NCBI RefSeq assembly: GCF_003710865.1
Contig: NZ_RHHO01000033.1
Location: 124,001 to 188,000 of the forward strand
From: Brevibacillus borstelensis
GTDB lineage: Bacteria > Bacillota > Bacilli > Brevibacillales > Brevibacillaceae
Length of the DNA: 64,000 bases
Direction: 5' to 3'
The notes under the pieces are model-generated. The model saw only the letters and a program-made list of their open reading frames with translations. It had not been told where the DNA came from and searched no databases. The position numbers and the translations under genes are program-made. Below, piece after piece: positions 53,712 to 61,766 of this stretch (position 1 is its first letter; every line of letters starts with the position of its first letter).

Positions 53712-54716
53712 GTGAACCACATCCGTTATGAGCGCAGACGGTATACGAACGGACAGACACCGATCGAAGAGCTGAAACGCTTATCCGAAGCATTAGGCGG
53801 CCCTGCCATCTATATCAAGCGAGATGATCTGCTCGGGCTTGCAGCGGGAGGAAACAAGACGCGCAAGCTGGAGTACCTGGTGGCGGATGCGCTCAAGCAA
53901 GGTGCGGATACGCTGATTACCTGCGGAGCCGTACAGTCCAACCACTGTCGGCTGACTCTCGCCGCAGCAGTGCGGGAGGGGCTGCGCTGCCAGTTGGTGC
54001 TGAGCGAACCGGAAACGGGGGGCTACAATCCCCAGGCGAGCGGCAATCATCTGCTCTTTCACCTGATGGGAGCCGAGAAGCTGCAGATCATTCCTGCGGA
54101 TGGGGATATGCCGGCAGAGATGGAAAAACTCGCTGCAGCCCTGGAGAAAGAAGGACGAAAAGCGTACCCGATCCCGGTCGGCGGCTCCAGCGAGGTAGGG
54201 ACACTCGGGTATATGGCTTGCGCCGAAGAGATCGAGCAGCAGGCATGGGAGATGGGCATTCCGTTTGACTATGTGGTGACCGCGACGGGAAGCGCCGGGA
54301 CGCAAGCCGGACTGATCGCCGGTTTTGCCGCCCGCCAATCCTCTGCTTCCGTCATTGGCATCAATGTCAGCCGGGACCGCGAAACGCAGGAGAAAAAAGT
54401 CCATGAGCTGCTGCTCTCTACGGCAGAGCTGGTTGGACTGAAGGGAGAATGGCCTGCTTCGCTGGTTCGCTGCGAGGACGAATACGTGGGCCCCGGCTAT
54501 GCGATTCCGACACCTGAGATGGTGGAGGCCGTGAAGCTGCTGGCCCAAACCGAGGGGATTCTGCTCGATCCGGTCTATACAGGAAAGGCCATGGCCGGTC
54601 TGATCGGGTTGATTCGCAAGGGAGCGTTTCGCAAAGAGGATCGGGTGTTGTTCCTGCACACCGGAGGGGCACCGGCGCTGTACACTTATGCAGATGTGTT
54701 CTTAGCGGAGAGATAA
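53712..54716 (+). CDS. D-cysteine desulfhydrase
   Basis: The 334-residue fold-type II PLP enzyme has Lys 49 in GGNKTRKLEYL as PLP lysine, QSNHCRLTLAAA and the phosphate loop TGSAGTQAGL. The family degrades D-cysteine to pyruvate, sulfide and ammonia; ACC deaminase is a close relative. The C-terminal GGAPALYTY is typical of the desulfhydrase branch. A GTG at 53712 is preferred because GAGGAG lies nine bases upstream; an ATG 24 codons earlier has no such site. A terminator follows. Confidence 0.85.
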   Translation: MNHIRYERRRYTNGQTPIEELKRLSEALGGPAIYIKRDDLLGLAAGGNKTRKLEYLVADALKQGADTLITCGAVQSNHCRLTLAAAVREGLRCQLVLSEPETGGYNPQASGNHLLFHLMGAEKLQIIPADGDMPAEMEKLAAALEKEGRKAYPIPVGGSSEVGTLGYMACAEEIEQQAWEMGIPFDYVVTATGSAGTQAGLIAGFAARQSSASVIGINVSRDRETQEKKVHELLLSTAELVGLKGEWPASLVRCEDEYVGPGYAIPTPEMVEAVKLLAQTEGILLDPVYTGKAMAGLIGLIRKGAFRKEDRVLFLHTGGAPALYTYADVFLAER

Positions 54717-55053
54717 GGTATGAACAAGTCCGTAATCCGTAATAAGAGGAGAAATACGCCTGCCTTTTGTCGCACTCTCCAGAAGCCGACGCAATGATGC
54801 GTCGGTTTTTTTATCTCCTCTGCCGAAAACTGATCCATAAATGTAATGAATTACAAAAGATGGAATTTAAATAACGGTACGATACATACAGAACGAAAAT
54901 AAGAAGATGAAGCACAAAAATGCGATTATGAAAATAGATAGAATGTAACATTTATGCAGGTTATTCATTGACGATATGTAAGGTTAAGAATTTTCTATTT
55001 TTTCTTATATTTACAGATAAGATAGAAATAGAAAACATACAGGGGGGATTTTC
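54717..55053. other. AT-rich intergenic region before the amino-acid binding protein
   Basis: After the terminator at 54786 the sequence is strongly AT-rich, unlike its surroundings. A TTGACG at 54968 is a possible -35, but no good -10 follows at normal spacing. No reading frame is supported. Confidence 0.4.
54786..54812 (+). terminator. Rho-independent terminator of the desulfhydrase gene
   Basis: CCGACGCA pairs perfectly with TGCGTCGG around a four-base loop, followed by a seven-T run. Confidence 0.88.
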
Positions 55054-56289
55054 GTGAGTCAAAAAAAGTTGACTACCGTGCTGGCGTCCATGCTGCTCCT
55101 CAGCATGTCGCTTGTCGGCTGTAATTCGCAAGGTACAGCTCCTGCTCAGAACAACCAGTCGGGCGGCAATACCGCATCGTCCGGCGGCAGCAGCAGTGGG
55201 GGCGGCGGGGGCGGCGAAAAGATATTGATCGCCACGCAAAGCCCGCTTTCCGGATCACAGTCCGCCATCGGCGATGCGATCAAGACCGGAGCCGGATTTG
55301 CCATTGAAAAGCGGAAAGAGGAGTTCAAGCAGCTCGGCTTTGACTTGCAGTTGTTCCCTCAGGACGATCAGGCTGACCCGAAAATTGGCGTATCCAACGC
55401 GGAAATGCTCGTAGCCAACCCGGATGTTTTGGGTGTAGTCGGCCATTTCAATACGGGCGTAGCGATCCCCTCTTCCGTAAAGTATGAGACGGGCAGTCTG
55501 GTCATGGTATCTCCGGCAAACAGCGGGGTTACATTGACGGAGGAGGGCAAAAAGACCGTTCACCGGATCTGTGCCCGCGATGACGCCCAAGGTCCAAAAG
55601 GAGCCAAGTATGCCAAAGAAGTGCTCGGCGTGAAATCCGTCTTCCTGATCCACGACAAGACCGCTTACGGGCAAGGGCTGGTCGATCAGGTAAAAGCGCA
55701 GTTCGAGAAGGACGGCGTTCAGGTACTGGGCTACGAAGGGGTAAACCAGGGCGAGAAGGATTACAATTTCGTCGTGAATACGGCCGTCGCCAGCAAGCCC
55801 GACATGATCTATTTCGGAGGCATCTATCCGGAAGCGGGCATCATCGTGAAGCAGGCGAGGGAAAAAGGATATACCGGCATGTTTATGGGCGGGGATGGCA
55901 TCGATTCCCCTGACTTGATCAAGATCGCCGGTGCCGCAGCCGAAGGCGTCTATCTGACTGCTCTGGCTGGAGACGCGAAGCAGTCCGAGGAAGGCCGCAA
56001 ATGGGCGGAAGAATATGAAAAGGTAATGGGCAAAAAGCCGGGAACCTATTCCGACTACGCATATGAGTCGGCCAATGTGATTCTCGACGGACTGGCAGCC
56101 GCCATCAAAGAGAACGGCGGGAAAAAGCCGACCCGCGAGCAGGTTCTGGAAAAGGTCCACAGCACGAAAGATTACCAGGGCAAATTCGTAAAGGTCACCT
56201 TTGACGAGAAAGGCGACAACGAGTTCGCGGATGTCTTCATGTACAAGTTTGAGAAGGAAGGCACGAAGTTCATCGGAAAAATCGAATAG
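55054..56289 (+). CDS. Branched-chain amino-acid-type ABC binding lipoprotein
   Basis: The 411-residue lipoprotein has a lipobox (LVGC) near residue 23 and a Gly/Ser-rich linker (SSGGSSSGGGGGG). A Leu/Ile/Val-binding-type domain follows: LIATQSPLSGSQSAIGDAIKTGAGFAIEK, VVGHFNTGVAIPSSVKYE and the later YGQGLVDQVKAQFEKDG. It would bind amino acids or related compounds at the cell surface. A GTG start fits GGGGGG at six bases. No permease or ATPase genes are next to it, so it is an orphan that must use a system encoded elsewhere or act as a sensor. Confidence 0.88.
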   Translation: MSQKKLTTVLASMLLLSMSLVGCNSQGTAPAQNNQSGGNTASSGGSSSGGGGGGEKILIATQSPLSGSQSAIGDAIKTGAGFAIEKRKEEFKQLGFDLQLFPQDDQADPKIGVSNAEMLVANPDVLGVVGHFNTGVAIPSSVKYETGSLVMVSPANSGVTLTEEGKKTVHRICARDDAQGPKGAKYAKEVLGVKSVFLIHDKTAYGQGLVDQVKAQFEKDGVQVLGYEGVNQGEKDYNFVVNTAVASKPDMIYFGGIYPEAGIIVKQAREKGYTGMFMGGDGIDSPDLIKIAGAAAEGVYLTALAGDAKQSEEGRKWAEEYEKVMGKKPGTYSDYAYESANVILDGLAAAIKENGGKKPTREQVLEKVHSTKDYQGKFVKVTFDEKGDNEFADVFMYKFEKEGTKFIGKIE

Positions 56290-56318
56290 GAGAGTTATGC
56301 AAGAGGGGTTCTGCAAAT

Positions 56319-56348
56319 TTGACAGAGCCCTTCCTTCCTGTCTATTAT
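56319..56348 (+). promoter_or_regulatory. cstR promoter
   Basis: A consensus TTGACA and TATTAT are separated by 18 bases. The operator box follows the -10 directly. Confidence 0.65.
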
Positions 56349-56363
56349 ATACCCATAGGGGTA
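56349..56363. promoter_or_regulatory. CstR-type operator box 1
   Basis: ATACCCATAGGGGTA fits the pattern ATACC(n)GGGTA with C and G tracts known for CsoR/CstR operators. It lies 71 bases before cstR. Confidence 0.7.
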
Positions 56364-56433
56364 AGGAGATTGCGCATGCAAACCCTCCTTCCCAGCAAAA
56401 AGATCGGCCGGCATAGGTCAGGAGGAAGCCAAA

Positions 56434-56694
56434 ATGAAATACGGAGACAATGTGAAAAACCGCCTGAAACGGGTAGAGGGGCAGGTCCGGGGAGTCCTCA
56501 GCATGATGGAAACAGACAAGGATTGCAAGGAGGTCGTCAGTCAGCTCTCGGCCATTCGCTCGGCTGTGGACAAAGCGATCGCCTTGATCGTGGCGGAAAA
56601 TTTGGCGGCATGCATCAAGGAGGAGCTGGCGGAAGGCAGGGATACCGATCAAGTCGTGCAGGAAGCGATTCAACTGCTGGTCAAGAGCCGATGA
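56434..56694 (+). CDS. CstR-type persulfide-sensing repressor
   Basis: The 86-residue protein is of the CsoR/RcnR (DUF156) family, an all-helical tetrameric repressor. It has Cys 31 in DKDCKEVVSQLSA and Cys 60 in NLAACIKEE. Residue 61 is Ile where copper-sensing CsoR has His. The two-cysteine pattern at 31 and 60 is that of CstR, which senses persulfides or polysulfides by forming inter-cysteine links. AGGAGGAAG precedes the ATG. The DsrE, rhodanese-MBL and TusA genes downstream and the four boxes fit this role. It matches yrkD of Bacillus in position. Confidence 0.88.
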   Translation: MKYGDNVKNRLKRVEGQVRGVLSMMETDKDCKEVVSQLSAIRSAVDKAIALIVAENLAACIKEELAEGRDTDQVVQEAIQLLVKSR

Positions 56695-56705
56695 TGCACT
56701 CGGTC

Positions 56706-56735
56706 TTGACAGCAAAACGCGGCTTACAATATACT
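56706..56735 (+). promoter_or_regulatory. Promoter of the dsrE-like gene
   Basis: TTGACA and TATACT are separated by 18 bases. The -10 overlaps operator box 2. Confidence 0.65.
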
Positions 56736-56745
56736 AATAGGGGTA
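56731..56745. promoter_or_regulatory. CstR-type operator box 2
   Basis: ATACTAATAGGGGTA has one good half and one weaker half. A further GGGGTAT follows immediately. Confidence 0.55.
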
Positions 56746-56793
56746 GGGGTATATAACGATTGGGAAGCCAGTCTGTTTTTTTTGATCTCATAA

Positions 56794-56809
56794 ATACCCC
56801 TGTAGGTAT
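56794..56809. promoter_or_regulatory. CstR-type operator box 3
   Basis: ATACCCCTGTAGGTAT lies between box 2 and the ribosome binding site of the DsrE-like gene. Confidence 0.6.
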
Positions 56810-56830
56810 AATGGGAGGAGGAGTTCAAAA

Positions 56831-57310
56831 ATGGAAGCTCAAAAGCAGACGACCATGGTCGTATTCAGCGGTGATCTGGACAAGGCGATGGCCAGCTTCA
56901 TTATCGCAACCGGAGCTGCAGCCATGGGAAACAGGGTAACGATGTTCTTCACCTTCTGGGGCTTGAACATCTTGCGAAAAGAGCAGCATGTACCGGTGCA
57001 AAAAGGATTTTTGGAGAAAATGTTTGAGCGGATGATGCCCCGTGGTCCCGGAAAACTGGGGATTTCCAAGCTGAACATGGGCGGAATGGGCCGGACGATG
57101 ATGAAGCACATCATGAAGAAAAAGAACGTGGCTTCGCTGCCCGAGCTGATCCAGCTTGCCAAGGAGCTGGATGTGGAGATGATTGCCTGCACGATGTCCA
57201 TGGACGTCCTGGGAATCAAGGAAGAAGAGCTGGCAGACGGCCTGAAATTTGCAGGAGTGGCAACCTATTTGGCGGAAGCCGAACAGTCCAGGGTCAATCT
57301 GTTCATTTAA
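56831..57310 (+). CDS. DsrE/DsrF-like sulfur-transfer protein (YrkE type)
   Basis: The 159-residue protein has the DsrE fold: a first strand TTMVVFSGDLDKAMASFIIATGAAAMGNRVTMFFTFWG, a Met- and Lys-rich middle, and MIACTMSMDVLGI with Cys 120 as likely sulfur carrier. Such proteins pass persulfide sulfur between rhodaneses and TusA. GGAGGAG stands before the ATG. It is the first structural gene after cstR and has its own promoter with two boxes. YrkE of Bacillus subtilis is the nearest type known to me. Confidence 0.87.
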   Translation: MEAQKQTTMVVFSGDLDKAMASFIIATGAAAMGNRVTMFFTFWGLNILRKEQHVPVQKGFLEKMFERMMPRGPGKLGISKLNMGGMGRTMMKHIMKKKNVASLPELIQLAKELDVEMIACTMSMDVLGIKEEELADGLKFAGVATYLAEAEQSRVNLFI

Positions 57311-57636
57311 GCGAAACATTTGGAGCCGTACGTGTTTGAAAGCAAAGAGTGCCGGATCATAAGGGGAAAAAACATCCAAAGCCGTTTCATAGAAGGCTGA
57401 TTTCCCTGGTGGCTTCTTTCGGCATTTTATATACCTATATGGGTATATGCGTATATAAAGCATGTGATCCTGACCTGCCAAAGCGGGATGAGAAGCAGGC
57501 AAGCAGCGAGGATTTTGCTGAAAAACGGGATGAAACAGGTCAGCCATTTGCGCAACAGGCATGTCAGGATGGACAGGAGCAGTGAAAAAGTAGTTTTGCC
57601 CGCATTCAAGCTTAAAACAACCAGGAGGTGATTGAT
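57311..57636. promoter_or_regulatory. Long leader between dsrE-like and rhodanese-MBL genes
   Basis: This 326-base stretch holds operator box 4 at 57431-57446 and no terminator that I can see. A 78-codon GTG frame (57349-57585) crosses the box and is not accepted as a gene. A separate promoter for the next gene is likely near the box. Confidence 0.5.
57431..57446. promoter_or_regulatory. CstR-type operator box 4
   Basis: ATACCTATATGGGTAT is a near-perfect inverted repeat of the same form as boxes 1 to 3. It lies 191 bases before the rhodanese-MBL start. Confidence 0.65.
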
Positions 57637-58761
57637 ATGTCAGCAGGAGCAATAAACGCAATTCAACTGAACGAAAAGGTGGAGCAGGGTGTTTTCCTGC
57701 TCGATGTGCGCAATCCGGAAGATTTTGCGGACTGGAAGATCGAAGGGAAAGAAGTGCGATCTATCAATATCCCGTACTTTGATTTCCTTGACGACAACGA
57801 AAATATCTACGGACAGCTTCCCGCTGACGAAGAGATCGTCGTCATTTGCGCCAAGGGCGGAAGCGCCAAAATGGTGGCCGATCTGCTGGACGAGAAAGGC
57901 TTTCAGGCGAGCTATCTGGAGCAAGGCATGCAGGAGTGGAGCCAGTTTTACCGCCCGGTGACCGTCATGGAGGACGACAACCTCAAGCTGATTCAGGTAA
58001 ATCGGCTGGCAAAGGGCTGCCTGTCCTACATGTTGATCTCAGGAGGCGAAGCGCTGGTCGTCGATCCCAATCGGCATATCGAGGAATACTTGTCGCTAGC
58101 CGAGCAGGAAGACGCCGCCATCAAATACGTCCTCGATACGCATCTGCACGCCGACCACATTTCGGGTGGCCATGAGCTGGCCGAAAAAACCGGGGCTGTC
58201 TACTACATCTCCTCCAGCGAGATGCAGGGCTCCGAACTCTCTTATGAGCCGCTGGAAAAGCAGGGCATGCTGGAAGTCGGCCGTGCCGAGGCAAAAATTC
58301 TCGCTGTTCCTACGCCCGGACATACCCCGGGGAGTGTCTCCGTATTGGTAAACGATCGCTACCTGCTCTCCGGCGATACCATTTTTGTCGGCGGCCTCGG
58401 CCGACCCGATCTGGGCGGCAAGGCGGCAGAGTGGGCGCAAGCCTTGTACGACACGGTGTTTACCACAATCGCTTCCCTGCCGGACGACGTGCTGGTGCTG
58501 CCGGCTCATTATGCCGAAGCAAGCGAGATTCGGCGGGAGGGATATGTGGGAGCGCCGCTCGGAGAGATCCGCGGAAACAACGAAGTGATGCGGACGGCAA
58601 ACCGTGATCGATTTGCGGAAAAAGTCGCTCATGCCGTCGGAGCGACGCCTCCCAACTACGAGGAGATCGTCGAAATCAACCGCGGAGCTGCCAGTGCATC
58701 TCCGGAAAAGGCGACAGAGCTGGAGATCGGGCCCAATCGCTGCGCCCTTCACCACGGTTAA
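57637..58761 (+). CDS. Rhodanese-MBL fusion, persulfide dioxygenase-type
   Basis: The 374-residue protein joins an N-terminal rhodanese (about 1-105; active Cys 71 in CAKGGS) to a metallo-beta-lactamase-fold domain (about 115-340). The latter has THLHADHISGG, PTPGHTPGSVSV, LSGDTIFVGG and LPAHY, as in ETHE1-like persulfide dioxygenases that turn persulfides to sulfite. The order is rhodanese first, opposite to S. aureus CstB. The ATG at 57637 has AGGAGG at eight bases; a GTG nine bases earlier overlaps that site. TusA follows after 49 bases. Confidence 0.9.
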   Translation: MSAGAINAIQLNEKVEQGVFLLDVRNPEDFADWKIEGKEVRSINIPYFDFLDDNENIYGQLPADEEIVVICAKGGSAKMVADLLDEKGFQASYLEQGMQEWSQFYRPVTVMEDDNLKLIQVNRLAKGCLSYMLISGGEALVVDPNRHIEEYLSLAEQEDAAIKYVLDTHLHADHISGGHELAEKTGAVYYISSSEMQGSELSYEPLEKQGMLEVGRAEAKILAVPTPGHTPGSVSVLVNDRYLLSGDTIFVGGLGRPDLGGKAAEWAQALYDTVFTTIASLPDDVLVLPAHYAEASEIRREGYVGAPLGEIRGNNEVMRTANRDRFAEKVAHAVGATPPNYEEIVEINRGAASASPEKATELEIGPNRCALHHG

Positions 58762-58810
58762 ACCATTGTCAAGAGAACAAAACCAGGAGGCTGCCAAGGA
58801 GGTCATATTC

Positions 58811-59041
58811 ATGATAAACGTAGACGTATTTGTAGATGCAAAAGGATTGTCCTGCCCGATGCCAATCGTCAAGGCGAAGAAAGCGATGGATGCGATGGAA
58901 AGCGGGCAGGTCATGCAGGTGGAATCCACCGACAAGGGCTCCGTCAACGACTTTCAGGGCTGGGCTCGTTCCAACAGCCATGAGGTGTTGAAAACGGAAG
59001 AGGAGGGTGGAGTATATCGGATATTTGTGAGGAAAGGCTGA
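58811..59041 (+). CDS. TusA-family sulfur carrier protein (YrkI type)
   Basis: The 76-residue protein has the CPxP motif as GLSCPMP with Cys 15, and the family helix VKAKKAMDAMESGQVMQVESTD. It would receive sulfane sulfur from the rhodanese or DsrE-like protein. AAGGAGG stands before the ATG. It is the last gene of the persulfide locus and is closed by a strong terminator. It is distinct from the TusA at 598, with which it shares only the family core. Confidence 0.92.
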   Translation: MINVDVFVDAKGLSCPMPIVKAKKAMDAMESGQVMQVESTDKGSVNDFQGWARSNSHEVLKTEEEGGVYRIFVRKG

Positions 59042-59062
59042 GGCGAATAAAACAATTCGGGG

Positions 59063-59101
59063 GCCGGCTTCCGCCATAGTGTCAGGGGAAGCCGGCTTTT
59101 T
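59063..59101 (+). terminator. Rho-independent terminator of the persulfide locus
   Basis: GCCGGCTTCC pairs perfectly with GGAAGCCGGC, followed by TTTTT. Confidence 0.85.
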
Positions 59102-59187
59102 GCAGCCTGTTTGTTTCATCGTTGCCGATCCATATTTTCTGTTGATAGCGGAAGTCTGAAAATTATTTTTATGGAGAATAGTTTGTG

Positions 59188-59215
59188 TTGATTTTTTGTT
59201 TCAAAGTCGTATAAT
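59188..59215 (+). promoter_or_regulatory. Promoter of the RpiR gene
   Basis: TTGATT is followed after 16 bases by a consensus TATAAT, about 110 bases before the start. Confidence 0.6.
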
Positions 59216-59327
59216 GATTGTAAAATGGCAAAAGATACCTGCGATGCTCATGATTGGATGAGCTGATTCATACTGGCTGAAATAGGCATCGCTTACAACA
59301 ACATTTGTGATAAAGGGTGATGAAGCC

Positions 59328-60185
59328 GTGCTGAGCGGAGGATTGCTGCGAATCCGTGAATACTTGCAAGATATAAAGCCGTCCGAGCGGAGCGTGGCAG
59401 AGTACATCCTGGAGCATCCGCGGGAGGTCATCCGCATGTCGGTCAAGGAGTTGGCGGAGCGGAGCAACGCCAGTCCAGCCGCGATTATCCGCATGTGCAA
59501 AAGCATGGGCCTGGAAGGCTTCCCGGAGCTGAAAATACGCATCGCGGCCGATCTGCAGTCCCCTTCCGCCGGAGAGGACGAGTACAAGGAAATCCGTCCT
59601 ACCGACGACATTCCCACCCTGATCGAATCCGTCACTGCCAATCACATTTTCTCCCTGCGCGAGACGATCAAGGTTCTGGATCCAACTGCCGTCGAACAGG
59701 CGGTTCGGGCCATGTATCGGGCACGCCGGATCGACTTTTTCGGAGTGGGCGCATCCCAGTTGGTCGCTCAGGACGCGCAGCAAAAATTTTTGCGCATCAA
59801 TAAAATGTCGACGGCACACGCCGATGCCCATCTGCAGATTACTTCCGCTGTCACGCTGACGGACAAAGACGTGGCTGTCGGCATCTCCTATTCCGGGGAG
59901 ACCCGCCAGGTTTTATCCGCGATCAAAAGGGCGAGGGAAGCGGGAGCAGTCACGATCGGCATTACGAAGTTCGGGCAAAATTCGATGTCGGCGCTGGCAG
60001 ACATTCACCTGGCCACGGTTTCATCGGAGGCAGACATGCGCAGTGCCGCCACTTCGTCCCGCATTGCCCAACTGGCTGTCATCGACATGCTGTTCATGGG
60101 GGTAGCCGCGCAAAGCTATGACAAGGCTGTATCCTCATTGCGAAAGACCCGTCAGGCAGTGCTTGCCGAGTTTCGCACCGATTAG
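59328..60185 (+). CDS. RpiR/MurR-family regulator with SIS domain
   Basis: The 285-residue regulator has an N-terminal HTH_6 domain (SERSVAEYILEHPREVIRMSVKELAERSNASPAAIIRMCKSMGLEGFPELK) and a C-terminal SIS sugar-phosphate domain (IDFFGVGASQLVAQDAQQKF, VAVGISYSGETRQVL). It senses a phosphosugar. The GTG at 59328 has AAGGGTG at seven bases; a GTG seven codons earlier overlaps that site. The sugar ABC transporter downstream, on the same strand, is its likely target. Confidence 0.88.
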   Translation: MLSGGLLRIREYLQDIKPSERSVAEYILEHPREVIRMSVKELAERSNASPAAIIRMCKSMGLEGFPELKIRIAADLQSPSAGEDEYKEIRPTDDIPTLIESVTANHIFSLRETIKVLDPTAVEQAVRAMYRARRIDFFGVGASQLVAQDAQQKFLRINKMSTAHADAHLQITSAVTLTDKDVAVGISYSGETRQVLSAIKRAREAGAVTIGITKFGQNSMSALADIHLATVSSEADMRSAATSSRIAQLAVIDMLFMGVAAQSYDKAVSSLRKTRQAVLAEFRTD

Positions 60186-60384
60186 GCAAATCCTATTCAG
60201 AATATTGAGACTATATTACCCTGCATATCCGCCGTTCTTTGACTAGCAGATCTGCCGCATTGGCGCTTGTTCAGTCAGCCAGCATACCGTACCCGTGATC
60301 CCACTCTATTCGCACTACAGACCGCAGGCAATACCCATACCTTATTGGCAATACATTTTTAATAGATAAATGGAGGGGTCTGCA

Positions 60385-61740
60385 TTGAAACGAAAGAGGA
60401 GCTTTTCACTTTTTTTGTCGGCACTCTTGTCTGCCGCCCTGCTGATTACGGCCTGTACCGGTCAGCAGGCAAACACTGGCGATCCGCAGAATGCGAAGAA
60501 CGATTCTGAGCAGATCGTACTGAAAATGGGGTACTACTCCGATCCTCCCACGCAGAAAAAAATGGAGGAGCTGCTCGCGAAGTTCATGGAGAAGCACCCG
60601 AATATCAAGATCACGACAGAAACAGGGCCTCACGCGCAATTTTTCCAAAAGCTGAATACGCAGATAGCAGGAGGCAATGCTCCCGATCTGTGGCTGAGCG
60701 ACGGGGTGAAGGTGTTTGAATTCGCCGAGCGCGGCGCTGTCAAGGACTTGCGCGAACTGATCGAAAAGGACCTCAGCAAAGAGGAGTACTACGGCATGGA
60801 CGCCAACAAAGGCCCAGGCGGCGAGGTTTGGGGCGTTCCGCAGGGAATCCAGATCGGGGTGCTCTACTACAACAAAGCCCTTTTTGACAAGGCGGGCCTC
60901 AAATACCCGGATGCCAACTGGACGTGGGATCAGGTGAAGGAAGCGGCCGAACTGATGACCATTGACGCTTCCGGAAAAAATGCCAAAGATCCTTCCTTTG
61001 ATCCAAACAAGGTTTCGGAGTACGGCTTCACCATCTTCAGCAGTCCGGTCGGGGTGAGCCGAGGCTGGTTCCCGCTGATGAAAACGTTCGGCGGCGGCGT
61101 GCTGGACAGCAGCCTGCAGAAGGCCGTTCTCGACACGCCTGAAAACAAACAGGCGATCGAGTGGATGGTAGACGGCATGAAGCGGGGGATTTTCCCCGAT
61201 CCGGTCGACCTGCAAAGCTTCCAGGACCCGTTCAAGCCTTTCCTGAGCGGCGTGTCCGGAATGCAGATCGACATCTACGCCGCGCGGGTAAAAATGCGCG
61301 AAGCCGGACTGAACTTCGATGTGGCGCCGATTCCGGCAGGACCTGGGGGCAAACGCTTTGCACCGAGCATCGTCAACTCCTGGGTGATCAGCAAAACGGC
61401 CGACGAGAAAAAGACCCAGGCAGCCTGGGAGTGGATCAAGTACTGGGCGACGGACGACGAGGCGCAGAGGGAGTGGGCGTCGCTTGGCGAAGCCATTCCG
61501 GTCAAGAAAAAAGTGGCCGAGGAGGTCCTCACTTCCGATACTTCGCTGAACGCGAAGGTTTTCTTGGACAGCATGGAATTCGCCGGTTCCCTCGATGCCA
61601 ACGCTGTATTTGGCGAATGGCGCAAAGCGTTTGACGAGTCCATGTTCCCAGCGTTTTCCGGCGAGGAGAGCGTCGAGCAAGGCTTGAAAAAGGCCAATGA
61701 GGCCGTGCAAAAGGTTCTGGATGGATTCTACAAGAAATAA
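60385..61740 (+). CDS. Sugar ABC transporter substrate-binding lipoprotein
   Basis: The 451-residue lipoprotein has a lipobox (LITAC) near residue 24 and the fold of family-1 extracellular solute-binding proteins (ITTETGPHAQFFQKLNTQIAGGNAPDLWLSDG; WGVPQGIQIGVLYYNKALFDKAGL). It captures a sugar or amino sugar. A TTG start fits GGAGGGG at six bases; an ATG five codons earlier is part of that site. Two permease genes follow closely. The ATPase gene is absent in the window and may be a shared MsmX-type protein elsewhere. Confidence 0.92.
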   Translation: MKRKRSFSLFLSALLSAALLITACTGQQANTGDPQNAKNDSEQIVLKMGYYSDPPTQKKMEELLAKFMEKHPNIKITTETGPHAQFFQKLNTQIAGGNAPDLWLSDGVKVFEFAERGAVKDLRELIEKDLSKEEYYGMDANKGPGGEVWGVPQGIQIGVLYYNKALFDKAGLKYPDANWTWDQVKEAAELMTIDASGKNAKDPSFDPNKVSEYGFTIFSSPVGVSRGWFPLMKTFGGGVLDSSLQKAVLDTPENKQAIEWMVDGMKRGIFPDPVDLQSFQDPFKPFLSGVSGMQIDIYAARVKMREAGLNFDVAPIPAGPGGKRFAPSIVNSWVISKTADEKKTQAAWEWIKYWATDDEAQREWASLGEAIPVKKKVAEEVLTSDTSLNAKVFLDSMEFAGSLDANAVFGEWRKAFDESMFPAFSGEESVEQGLKKANEAVQKVLDGFYKK

Positions 61741-61766
61741 AAAACGCTTACGGGGGATAGGCAGAC

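Noticed and set aside
57349-57585. A 78-codon GTG frame before the rhodanese-MBL gene with one hydrophobic stretch.
   Set aside because: It has no good ribosome site and crosses operator box 4. The region reads better as a leader or promoter.
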